This document shows positions 47,891-58,600 of a stretch of 64,000 nucleotides of DNA, one piece after another. The stretch's first letter is position 1. Each line of letters starts with the position of its first letter. The position numbers and the translations under genes were made by a program. The notes below the pieces were generated by a model. It had not been told where the DNA came from, made no database searches, and saw only the letters and a program-made list of their open reading frames with translations. The stretch comes from Paroedura picta (lineage: Eukaryota; Chordata; Lepidosauria; Squamata; Gekkonidae): the NCBI RefSeq assembly GCF_049243985.1, contig NC_135381.1:16479345-16543344 (forward strand). The letters are read 5' to 3'.

Positions 47891-48369
47891 GACTCATTGC
47901 TAACGGGCTATTCATGGTCTGATAATTAGCAATCCTAATTAGCAGCTTTGTCCTATGACCACCACTCTGCAATTCCATCAGAATAAGATCGTTCTGAAAC
48001 CCAGTATGAGTGTGCACCTAAAGCAGTATTCAGGTTTGACTTGGAGCAATTAATGACCTTGCCAACATACCCATTGACATCTGCAACACAAAAGACACTG
48101 CACACTGTAGCTGTCTGTAGAGCCTTTCTCTTTTATTTGAAGAGAACTTAACACTTCAGAAAAGACAGACATTAATTTATCCACTTCAGTAGCCCAAATA
48201 AGGATGAGCAGGCCTCTGCACAAACTTTATCTAGATTGCTTCCACCATTAGACTAGCCTATACCACTAGCTATGTTAACATAGATTTGTGTTAAGATTTG
48301 TGTTAACATTGTCCACTTAAGCTATCCGCAAACTCCATCAGAACCCAGGCTTTTCTGGCAGTGTTCACC

Positions 48370-48495
48370 TCCAGACTGCCCTAGAAGACATCTGCAGAGC
48401 AGTGGCCCTAGCTGACATTCATGTGGCATTATTCCATGGACACTGACTCCAGGAGTGAGGCTGCTATGGAGAAAGCAGTACTTCAATCAGTTTGA
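48370..48495 (+). mobile_element. DIRS-like retroelement fossil, tyrosine-recombinase end
   Basis: Reads on the plus strand with EDICRAVALADIHVALFH and a following EAAMEKAVLQSV tract, resembling the C-terminus of the DIRS tyrosine recombinase (..DICRAATW.. and ..AVGRAVLQSV). It lies about 500 bp from the gag-like fragment and in opposite orientation, so the element is rearranged as well as broken. Confidence 0.5.
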
Positions 48496-48730
48496 TTCAG
48501 TCCACACTTTCCTCCTCCAATGGTGTATCTAGAGTACGGCAGCCGTGGCACGTGTCCTGGGCAGCATTTGATGGCGGCACTACTGGCCACCATGCCGTCC
48601 ACAGTAAAGCCTGGGCTTCCAGGCTCAGCAGTGATTGGCTCTGTGCTTCTCCCATCCTGCAGTTGCTTGGCCATGTGGGCCTGCACAGAAGCCACAAAGA
48701 TGAAAACAGGGTTGTATTTACCTGTAACTA

Positions 48731-48974
48731 GGCTTGTGCGCTTCGGCCACCAAAGCAGCCGTTCATGCCCAAAGCGGCCAGCGCCACGGTGTGTGTGTGT
48801 GTGTGGGGGAAGGGCAGTGCTGGCGCGCCTGTTGGCGCATGCATGCAGGTGCAGAGCTCTTCGCCTGCATGCGAGCGTCAGGTTGCACACCGCCTCCGGC
48901 ACTGCCCCTCCCTCACACATGGCGCTAGCCACTTCGGGCATGAATGATTGCTTCGACGACCAAAGCGCACATGC
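48731..48974. mobile_element. Foldback (MITE-like) element with long imperfect inverted repeats
   Basis: The left arm GCTTGTGCGCTTCGGCCACC.. pairs with the right arm ..GACGACCAAAGCGCACATGC over about 55 bp, with most differences being C-to-T or G-to-A. Inner blocks (GGGCAGTGC with GCACTGCCC; GCATGCAGG with CCTGCATGC) continue the pairing, so the whole 244 bp folds on itself. A (TG)n tract lies in the left arm at 48,789-48,804. No transposase and no convincing target duplication was seen; superfamily unknown. Confidence 0.75.
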
Positions 48975-50047
48975 ACTGCTGTTTGAGTGGTCTTCTGTGC
49001 ATTCACACAACCCTCTCTCCTTTTCCTACTGTGGGCTTACCTTTGTTTATGCTCACCTTTAACAACAGAAAAGGGAAAACTGAGGGAACAGAGCTCACCC
49101 CCTCCCACCTTAGGTGACTTTGGGGTGGGAAAGCGAGCCTCAGCTAAGATGGGAGGGATGCTTGGGATCAAGAAAGCCCTCAAATAGCTTGCTAGCTCCT
49201 CTCTGTGGCAAGCCTGTGAAAGCACAGCCCTTTCTTTGAGTGTGCCTGCACAGAAGACCTGTCAATGAACAAGTTACAGGACAGTGCAACCTGTTTTCTT
49301 GCGGAGGGTCCCTCTCTAGCGCAGGTTCAGTGAGGTGCTGTTGACACCCTCTACTTCTGAATTGGGGCTTATTTGCTTTCATAGAAGAAGTTCATGTTAG
49401 TTACAGCCTGACCTGAAGTAAATTTTGTTACCACTACAATTAAAAATACATTCTGCATCATAGACCAAAGTGAGTCATAAGTTATAAGGCATGCGAGGGA
49501 ATTAAAAGTGCCCAGAATCTGCAAAATGGGCGACTCATATTTTCATGTGAATTATGCTGATGGGAAACGACAACAAAAAGCTTTTGCAGGAGTCTGCAGG
49601 AGTCAGGGCTACCTGAAGGTCTCCCTGAAATGCGACAGCTCCAGTCAGCTCCGTCCCCTTTGGGGAAATGGCTCCTTTGGGCGGTGGGTTCTCCGACCCC
49701 ATCCCCTTGCTGACGTCTGTCCCCAAACAGCCTTCAATCTCCAGGACTTGGCACCTACAGGCCAGGTAACGTGGCGCGGGGGGAGGGGGGGCAACGCTTA
49801 CCCTCGCTCCACACCTCCGTTTCTTAGCAGGAGCCATTCCTCTCCGGCGCCCTCCTCCTCCTCCTCCTCCTCCCTGCCGCCTAAATGCCAAGCGAGTCTT
49901 CACTCCGCCGTCCCGTCCCGTTGTCGGGGCCAAAAGGAGGCTTCGAGCGAAGGCTTCCGCTGAGGCCGCCTGAAGGCCGCTGAGGGTTAGCGGGAGCGGA
50001 ACGAGGAGCCCCGGGGAGAGGTGAGGAAGCGGCTTGGTAGCGCCGCC

Positions 50048-50260
50048 ATGCCCGGCCCACAGCAGCGCTCCGGGTCCCGCCCAGGCCGCGCCGAGGCGCT
50101 TCCCCCGTTGCCCGGCAATGCGGCCCTCCCCGTCAGGGTGGACGGGCCTGGCTCCACCCCTCGGCGGGCGGGCTGGCTGGCTCCCATAGCTACCGAAGGA
50201 GGCTGCTCGGGGAAGGCAGCGGCGGCGGCGGCGGCCATCTTGGCGGCGCCGGGGCCGGCG
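50048..50260 (+). other. UNC119B: In-frame upstream extension of UNC119B
   Basis: An ATG at 50,048 in good context (GCCGCCATGC) opens a frame that runs without a stop for 71 codons into the MSGS start at 50,261. The encoded segment is rich in Pro, Gly and Ala (MPGPQQRSGSRPGRAEAL..). Mammalian UNC119B starts at MSGS, so this would be an extension isoform if the leader includes it; it may simply be GC-rich 5' UTR. Confidence 0.3.
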
Positions 50261-50459
50261 ATGAGCGGCTCGAAGCCCAGGGTGGCGGCGCCGGGAGCCT
50301 CGGGGCCACTGAGCCGGCTGCGCGGGCGGAGCGGCTCCGGGGATGCCGCCGTGGCGCCGCCGCCGCCGCGAACGGTCGTGCCCCGGACGGAGGCGGAGCT
50401 GCTGGCGCTGGAAGTGATCCGGCCCGACCACGTCCTGGGGCTCAGCCGCGTCGCAGAGA
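50261..50459 (+). CDS. UNC119B: UNC119B exon 1
   Basis: Starts at [20 protein letters not shown], where human has MSGSNPKAAAAA. It ends [20 protein letters not shown] and RVAE plus one base, aligning with human TEQELLALDTIRPEHVLRLS. The donor is GTGAGT at 50,460. Confidence 0.95.
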
Positions 50460-53400
50460 GTGAGTAGCAGCGGCCGCCCGGAGCGGGTCCCTCCTCTTCG
50501 GGGGAGGCCGTGCTCGCCCCGCCTCAGGGCCGAGGCAGGGGGCTCGCCTCTCTCTCTCCTTCGCGCCCTCCGTCGGAAGGGTCCCCCGCTGAGAGGACTC
50601 GGGGGCTCTGCTCGCCGCGCACACAGGATGCCAGCCTCCGTCCTCCCCGCGCCCGTTTTGTTCTCCTCCCGCCGGCCCTCGGCCAGACCCGCGACCCCCA
50701 GGGGCTCCCACCCCTTTTCGGCTTGGCAGAATGCGCCCAACTGCGGACCCCCGCGCTCCCCTCCCCTCAGAACCCCTCAAAACCTTTCTCGTTTGGTTTG
50801 GATAAGCAGAAGGGGTCGCAGGCAGCCCCGGGAACTTATCTGGCCACAATAAGTTCAGCTGCAGGACCCCTGCGCATCCCACCTTCAACTTCTGCGGTTT
50901 CTAATTGCTGAGCAAAGCATCCTTTTGAGACCCAAGCGAACTCCTGTGTATAGGATTGGAGTAATTCTCTTCCGAGGCTGCTTAATTCCCAGATATCTCC
51001 CAGATAAAGAGTTGCCTCATGCAGCAAACCTCCCCTCCCCCCCCCCAACTTTTCAGGACTGAAGCGTGGTCTGTGCATTTTGTTTTTTGCCGAAAATAAG
51101 TGTTTTTACTTAAATGAAGTAGTTTGACTTTAGTCTCTGGATCTTGGAACCTGGGCTCCGGATTTCTGAATCTGGACATCCCATCAGATTAAAATTCCTT
51201 TTCACCGTGGTTCACAAACTGGATATATACCAAAATTAAGAATCCCACTTTGTGCATTCCCAAACAAAGTGCATTCAGACATGGCAAACAACTGATGTTA
51301 AACCAACTATAATTTCTCAACATCCATACAATAGTAGCATCTTTCTTGTTGATGAGGTTTTATTTGTTGTTTTCTTGTGAGCATAAAAATAGTTAACATC
51401 TTAATTTGGTTCTGTTGGAGATATGTTATTTGCTGTTGGCCATTCTGAATAAGGAAGCTTTGGGGTTGGCACCTGCTCTTAGCCTGAGGAAGAGTGCTTG
51501 CACTCGAAAGCTCACGCCTTGAATAAATCTTTGCTGGTATTAAAGGTGCTACTGGACTCTGATTTTGTTGTGCTACTACAGACCAACACGGCGACCCACT
51601 TGAATTTAGCCTTGTCTGTTAACCAAAGCCTATGGAAATCTGGGTGCATGCTAAATGACAACCAAGCATTTCATTCTCCTGTGTTCACATAGCAAGGACC
51701 CTGATATCAATTCTGACTAACCTTGTCGAGATCCCAATAAACTGATTACCTGCACACAGCCTAGCAGCTGTGCTTGCAGTGTGCATGTGTGGTAGGCTCT
51801 GTAAGACCTTGTTACTTTGAATAGCTCTGCACCCCAGCTTCAGCTTACAATGCCCTTGTATTTGTCCGGTGTTCACTTAGCAAACTACTTCTCGCAGCCA
51901 TCATCAAATAGTTTGGAGATCTTTTTGTTCTCAGAACAGAAAAGGGAGGCTCTATATCTGTTCTTAGAATTTCTTTTCCTTAGCAACGCAGCTGTCAGCA
52001 ACTTCTTTCATGCCTGGTGATAGAAATCTGGCATTGTGTAGGTTAAGTTGACACTTCTTTTAAACAAAACTACTTGAATTGTATGTGTGTGTATATTACA
52101 TAAAAATAAAATCTTATGCCAAGTTTATTTTGCTGCATTTTGTCCACCTAGCACTATATTGTCCACTCCAGTTAGCAGGAGTTCTGCAAGCTGTCAATAA
52201 AATACATTTCCCCCACTTTGGCTACCCAAGATCATTTTCTCTGATGATTTATGGTGATTCAATAGGAGTTCCAAGGTAGGAGATGATCTAAATCAGGGGT
52301 AGTCAACCTGTGGTCCTCCAGATGTCCATGGACTACAATTCCCATGAGCCCCCACCAGCAAATGCTGGTGGGGGCTCATGGAAATTGTAGTCCATGAACA
52401 TCTGGAGGACCACAGGTTGACTACCCCTGATCTAAATGCCAGTTTTTGTTTCTTCCTTCTCCTAGATTATTTGTGCAGACCTGAAGACAACATCTACAAC
52501 ATTGATTTCACCAAGTTCAAGATCAGGGACCTAGAAACTGGGACGGTGCTGTTTGAAATTGCCAAACCTTCTGCTTTAGGTAAGCCAGCTGGAAAAACAG
52601 CCACAGGAAAATTAAGAAAAATACAGACGCACTGGGAAACCAATATGGCAATATAATATCCAAATTGGACTTGTATAGAGTCGTCTCTCTTCAGTAATTC
52701 TTTTATTCTTATTTCACACAAGTCCCGACACGTTTCGCCTTACAGCTTATTCAAGGGACAATGGTTTTTATATTTAAGGATCAACTTCAACTTATTAAGG
52801 AATCTCTTGATAGAGTATAAGGTCATACAACAGCTAAACTTAGCTTGTGGCACTTCAGATGCAGGTGATGGTTTAATTCTTATTGCCCCGATTCTCCACT
52901 CTCCAGGTATGTCCCAAGATATTTTATTGTCTGAAGCCAGAAAACCTAAAAGTTATATCTTCACTGTCTCCCTCTTAACAACAGGCACAAACTACTGGGA
53001 TGATCTCCTGCACAAAACTTTTGAATAGTTTTACTGTAGATCTTGTCCATGTTGGACTCACACAGGAAAAATTCCTGGCAGCTGTGACCTGTCACTTAAA
53101 GCTGTCTCTCACTGTGTTACTCAGGATCTGTCACCTCAGTACATCTTGCTGAGTTAGGGTTGTTTCTGCATTATGTTATCAGAGTAGTTTAAGACCATTA
53201 GTTCTAGCCTTATATATGTTTTGCCCAATATTGCTTAGATGCCAGTGTGCTAACCTTCCCCCCCCCCCCCGAACATGCTCTTTACCTATCTGCCTGCCCC
53301 ACACCCCTCTGACCTAAATCTGTCTCTATTGTAGCTTAGAATTGCTTTGTCAGTGAGCTAATTAGCTGGAAAGGCTGGATTTGGCAGTGAGTGCCTTGAT

Positions 53401-55604
53401 TGGAAAAGCTCCCCTCTCTCAAAAGTGCTCTACTCAGACACCACACCTTAAGGATGGGCATGCCTTAGTCCCAAATGTTTGCATTATTGTCTAATCACTG
53501 ACTCTTTAGTCATTGGCTCTTACAGAACAAGAAGGTGATGATGATGATGATGACAGTGGAGACATTGACTCCAGCGCAGGGCGGTTTGTTCGCTACCAGT
53601 TCACTCCTGCCTTTCTGCGCCTCCGGACAGTTGGTGCAACGTGAGTCAAAGGGTAAAAGGGATGGGGAGAGTAAGGCCAGCTTTTCCTGATTACTTCTGT
53701 CCCAGGCCTGCCATTGTAGTGAAGTAATTCTGAGTAGATAAGAGTCAAATTCAGCAATCCAAGTTGGAAAGGACCTTATAAGCTCCAATTTTAATTCTGT
53801 CTTTGATGCAGAAGATCCAAAACTAGAACATCTACAACAGGTGCTGAAAGCTGCCCCCCACCAATTGTTTCTTCTGTCAAACTGCTTACATCTGTTGTTT
53901 TGTAACATAAGACCATTAGTTCTAATTTTGCCCTTTGAAGGAGCACAGAACAAGTTCTTGCCCTCTTCTGTATGACAGCCCTTCAGGTTTTGTAGAGTGC
54001 AGTCATGCCTCACCCTTAGTTTTTTTCCTTTTCAGCCTAAATATTTTCCAGTTCCTCGTAGGTCTTGTTTTTGAGACCCTAACCATCTCAGTTGACTTCA
54101 TCTGAACCTATGCAGGGGTAGTCAAACTGCGGCCCTCCAGATGTCCATGGACTACAATTCCCATGAGCCCCTGCCAGCGAATGCTGGCAGGGTATCATGG
54201 GAATTGTAGTACATGGACATCTGGAGGGCCGCGGTTTGACTACTCCTGGTGTACAGGCTTCCTAAAACATGCTGCCCAGAACATTGACTTGATTTGCAGC
54301 TGCATCACACTCCTGCTTCAAAAGGGGCACTTTTTACACACACTAAATAATGCACGGTCAGTCCACTTTCAACATACTTTACTGTGTGAAATGGCAAAAT
54401 CCACTTGCAAATGGCTGCTGAAGTGGGTTGAAACTGCATTATTTAGCATGTAAACAGGTCATTTGTGAATGACTAAAATCCCAAGATCTTTTTTTATGTG
54501 TACTGCTCTAAGCAAAATATTCTGTGATGTTTTCACCTAACTGCATTAATATTTTATAAGAATTCTCTTTGCCCGTTCATCCAGGTTATTTACAAAATCA
54601 TTGAGTGTATTGGGCTCAAGGACAATAACCTTGCAGCATTCAATGAAACCTCCCTCCATCCTGAGCTATGCCTAGGGATGCTTTCAAAAGTCAATTCCGA
54701 AATTAGAGAAGTTGAATTATGCAACATGTATAAATTAAGCAAGTGTTTAAGTTTTCTGATTTTGTGCAATTTATTTTACATAACATGAAGCTAGTCATGG
54801 AGAGGGGCCAGGAACTATACGGAGAATAACACACACACACACAATCCAATGATCACTGGGAATCTCACTGTACCCTTTAAGATTTCAGTGAGCATTGCCT
54901 TTGTACTTTCAAGCATATCTTCACAACTACAGGAGCCAGAAACTTTCATTTGAATTTCTATTTGAATAAAAAGACAATATTCTTAGTAAGCTATATTCTG
55001 ACACTTTTACCACTTCTTGTAGCAATAACACGGCTCTGGTTATAATAGTTTAGCACAGGTCAGCATAACCCTTATCACTTTTCCTGCTTTTTGATCCTTT
55101 ACCCATCCTTTCTTTGCAGTGTTGAATTCACAGTGGGAGACAAGCCTGTATCAAACTTCCGCATGATTGAAAGGCATTACTTCAGGGACTGCCTGCTTAA
55201 AAACTTTGACTTTGATTTTGGCTTCTGCATCCCAAACAGCAGGAACACATGTGAACACATCTATGAGTTCCCTCAGCTTTCAGAGGACCTTAGTAAGTAT
55301 TTTTCCATGGAAGATTGCCATAGCAAGCTCAGACTGATGGTCCATAGGGCCCAAGATTGTGATAACAGCTAGGTACTTTTGCAAACTGGGCAGCATGGTA
55401 ATTGGAAAACACTCCGCCCAAGCTGTTTTTCCAGGATGCTTCGTTGTTAGTGGCTTGGAAAACCAATTTCTCCATCAGTTATCTTTCCACCTACCCCCTT
55501 ACTGTCTCTCAGCTACTCCCAATGTTCCAAGAACAAATGAGCATGCCCAGTACTTATCAGGCTGGAGATTTATGGAGGAGGTGTTTTTAAATTTATCAGC
55601 TAAA

Positions 55605-55638
<34 letters not shown>

Positions 55639-58600
55639 ACTTAGAAGATTCTGTGATCATGCAGAAAAGCTCACTTCATCTGCAGGTGTGCCTCTGTTGT
55701 GATAGGCTCCTAATCACAAAATTGAATATCAGAGGGAACAAGATGGAGGCCTGTAAAGAATCAAATGGTGGGAAGAAAAAAACTGTTAGGACATCACTCA
55801 TGCGTCTATCTATGCATACACATCCCTTCCTCTTCAGAATACTATAATCTTAGGGACTTGATCAGGCCTTTTTCTTCTCTCCTTCCCACATTTAAATCTC
55901 AACTGCTGAAGCATGCTCAGTCCCCCGCTTTGGAGTGTTCCCGTTTGTTAATTTACAGAGGCATAATTTTTCTGTGTATTTGGGGGGGGGTCTCCCAAAT
56001 GTGCAGAATTATTAGTTAGATCATCCTGTTCAGCTATTTTTGTGATTATCACTGAGTAGAGGGCCATGGCACGAGGCACTCATTTCCTAGACTCTTCCAT
56101 CCACCAGTGTTAGAAGTAATAAATGCCCAACTTCTGCATGCAAAGACTCCCCCTGCTCCCTGCTAAAGGTCTGCCTTCTCACTCTTCCCCCAGCCAGAGC
56201 GCCCACTATGCTGTCTTCCATTGCTCTGCTCATACTTGCTACACAGGGCTGTTTCCCTACAAGGAGCTGTGCCGCCAACTAGGTCCTGAGGCTGTAAGGC
56301 TGGTAGACTGCTGATTGAAAGGAAGAACGTGGTTAGCAGCAGGGGATGCTGAGTCATTTCCTCTGGTGGTCACTTCCTGGTTTGTTTGCAGGATTGTGTA
56401 AATCTGAGCCAGTTGCTTGTGCTGCCTGCTGCAGGTTCCTCATTGTTTTCTGCTCAATTATTTCTTGCCGATAAAATGGAGACAATTTAATGTGTCTCAA
56501 ATTTAAATGGAGTGTGTAGTGTGCAGTTTGATGTTTGTTGGAATCACGCTTCACGTTACAGGCAAAAGAACTGTGAGGCCCATGTCTGATTGGAAGAGGA
56601 AAACTTCCCCTTTCCCAAACTCCCCTCCCCCCATTCCTTTTGTCATTTGGCAAAACAGAAGCTGACTCCATTTACATTTTAAACTTCCTCCTTCCCTTAG
56701 TTGCTCCAGCTGTCCCAACCATGCTTACTGCTCAATCACTTCTCATTTTAAATTCCTGACATAGGGTGTAAATGAGGGCTGGGGGAAGACATACAATGTG
56801 TCATCCATTCCCTTGCCTCCCTTTTCTCTTCTCCAAAATTTCCCATACATCACTTTGGGTGGGGGAAGAGGAGTAACACATACCCTGCTTCTGCCTTTTA
56901 CCATTTGGACTTAGAGCTAGGCACAAGGCAGACCCTCAGCCTGTCACTGTATCTAATAGGAAATTGGCTCCATCATGTTAATGGAAGCATCAACATTGGG
57001 ACACCCACAAAATAGTACCTGCAATAGACTTTGAGGATTCCAAGATTTGCAGTAAAAAATGACTGTCAATGAGCTAAAAGGAAAGGCTCACACACACACA
57101 CCTCTCCAGATGGCTTGATAAGGAGTATGAAATGTTTGGGTCAAGAAAATCTGGCTTTTCAGGCCTTTGAGAAAAGAATCCCTTCTCACAACAATTCCTC
57201 ACAGGTAATCCTGGCTGTAACGTTTCCTAATAGTAAACGGATTGGCCTCTGTGCAAATGATGAAAGCATCAAACCCAGGATACCCACTGAGAAGGTTGGA
57301 GATTTTACATATTAAGGAGATGACCAGAAATAAGAAAATATTAGTGTACATTATGTCAAAGGGATAGGTTCACATCAGAGGTGAGGCTGATGGTAACTAG
57401 ATACAGCGCATTTTCTGTGTTGGCACACTGGGCTGTGGCTCAGTGGTATCTGCTTAGAATACAGAAGGTCTCAGGTTCAATCCTCAGTATCTCCAATCAA
57501 AATAACTGGCAGTAGGTGATGTGAAAGACCCTGGAGGGCTACCAGCAGCCTGAGTAGACCATACTGACTTTGATGGACCAAGATTCTCATTCAATGTTAA
57601 GGCTGTTTCCTGTGTTTATGTTACAGCGTTCCTTCCCCCTTGAGGCTTTCTTGGAGCCTCTTTTACTGTCTTTTAGGTGCTTGGCCCAAACATATCTTTT
57701 TGCCCAGGCTTTTAATTCTGCTCAGGCTTTGCCCACGCTTTCTAGCTATTTAATTCTAGCTATTCTAGCTATTTAATAGTCTGTTTTATGGGTAGTTTAT
57801 GCTGTCTATGTTCCTGGGCTGGTTTTAATTTTTTTAATATTGTTTTTATATTGATAATTTATTATCTTAACTGTAAGCTGTCTCAAATAGATATCTGAAG
57901 AGCTGGCACAGAAATCTCCTAAATAAATACATTAGGAAAAATCCTTCAGAAACTGTCCCATGGCGAGGCTACTCCAGAAGGAATGGAATGTGGAGAGCAG
58001 CTTGGAGTTGGGGGATGAAGGATGCAGGGGAGAACTTTGAATCTTGCAGGAGAAAATTAGTTTGTTGTTGCTTGCTAGGTTGTGTGTTCCAGTTTCTTTT
58101 AATGCCTCATTTGATTGCTGGAAGTTATTTCTGTTTCCATAGCATTCATTGACCTAGAGCTACACTCTACTTTGCGTTCTTTCCAGGGAATCTCTGATAC
58201 CTGAATTTGGTCAGCCCAGCCTTTTCTGCATCTAACGGGGAATTTTACCTGGCACCACTGAATTCTGTGCATGCACAGCTCCATAACCAGGACTATATCA
58301 GTGTCATTTGTCTTTCACTGATGCTGCTGAAAGAGGAGAGCAAAGTCAGATGAATGAAAGCAAAGGTTTCTGCTTGTGACTTTCTCACTCAGTGGCTATC
58401 AGTTTTGAAAGCACCGGCGGCTTGGAGGCAGCGGGTCCATCAGGGCACGGGCAGGCCCCTCGGCAGCGAAGGCGGCCTCCTGGGTGTGTCTTTTCCTGGG
58501 CGCGAGCCTATGGCGCGAGGCGGCTCCCCAGACGGCACCCCGTGTCAACAGCCAAGGTCCCCATGTGGCCAGACTTACCCTTGGGGCAGCGCAGAAGTGA

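Larger units (their letters stand above)
45941..49740. other. Intergenic stretch between MLEC and UNC119B
   Basis: Contains a 40-bp hAT remnant, DIRS-like fossils and a 244-bp foldback element. The longer frames here overlap these elements and are not host genes. No exon was recognised. Confidence 0.65.
49740..50800 (+). promoter_or_regulatory. UNC119B: CpG island, UNC119B promoter
   Basis: GC- and CpG-rich stretch from about 49,740 through exon 1 into intron 1. It includes a (CTC)n run at 49,847-49,873 and (GGC)n at 50,219-50,235. TATA-less. The very long antisense frame across it is a consequence of base composition. Confidence 0.85.
50460..52465 (+). other. UNC119B: UNC119B intron 1
   Basis: Starts in the CpG island. 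Contains interspersed module A at 51,484-51,603 and a palindromic hAT copy just before exon 2. Confidence 0.75.

Noticed and set aside
48483-49062. Frames of 175-180 codons on both strands
   Set aside because: They overlap the foldback element and a DIRS-like remnant; CpG-rich palindrome sequence accounts for them.
49535-50740. 401-codon antisense frame across UNC119B exon 1
   Set aside because: It lies in a CpG island where stops are rare, overlaps a real exon and shows no recognisable domain; composition explains it.
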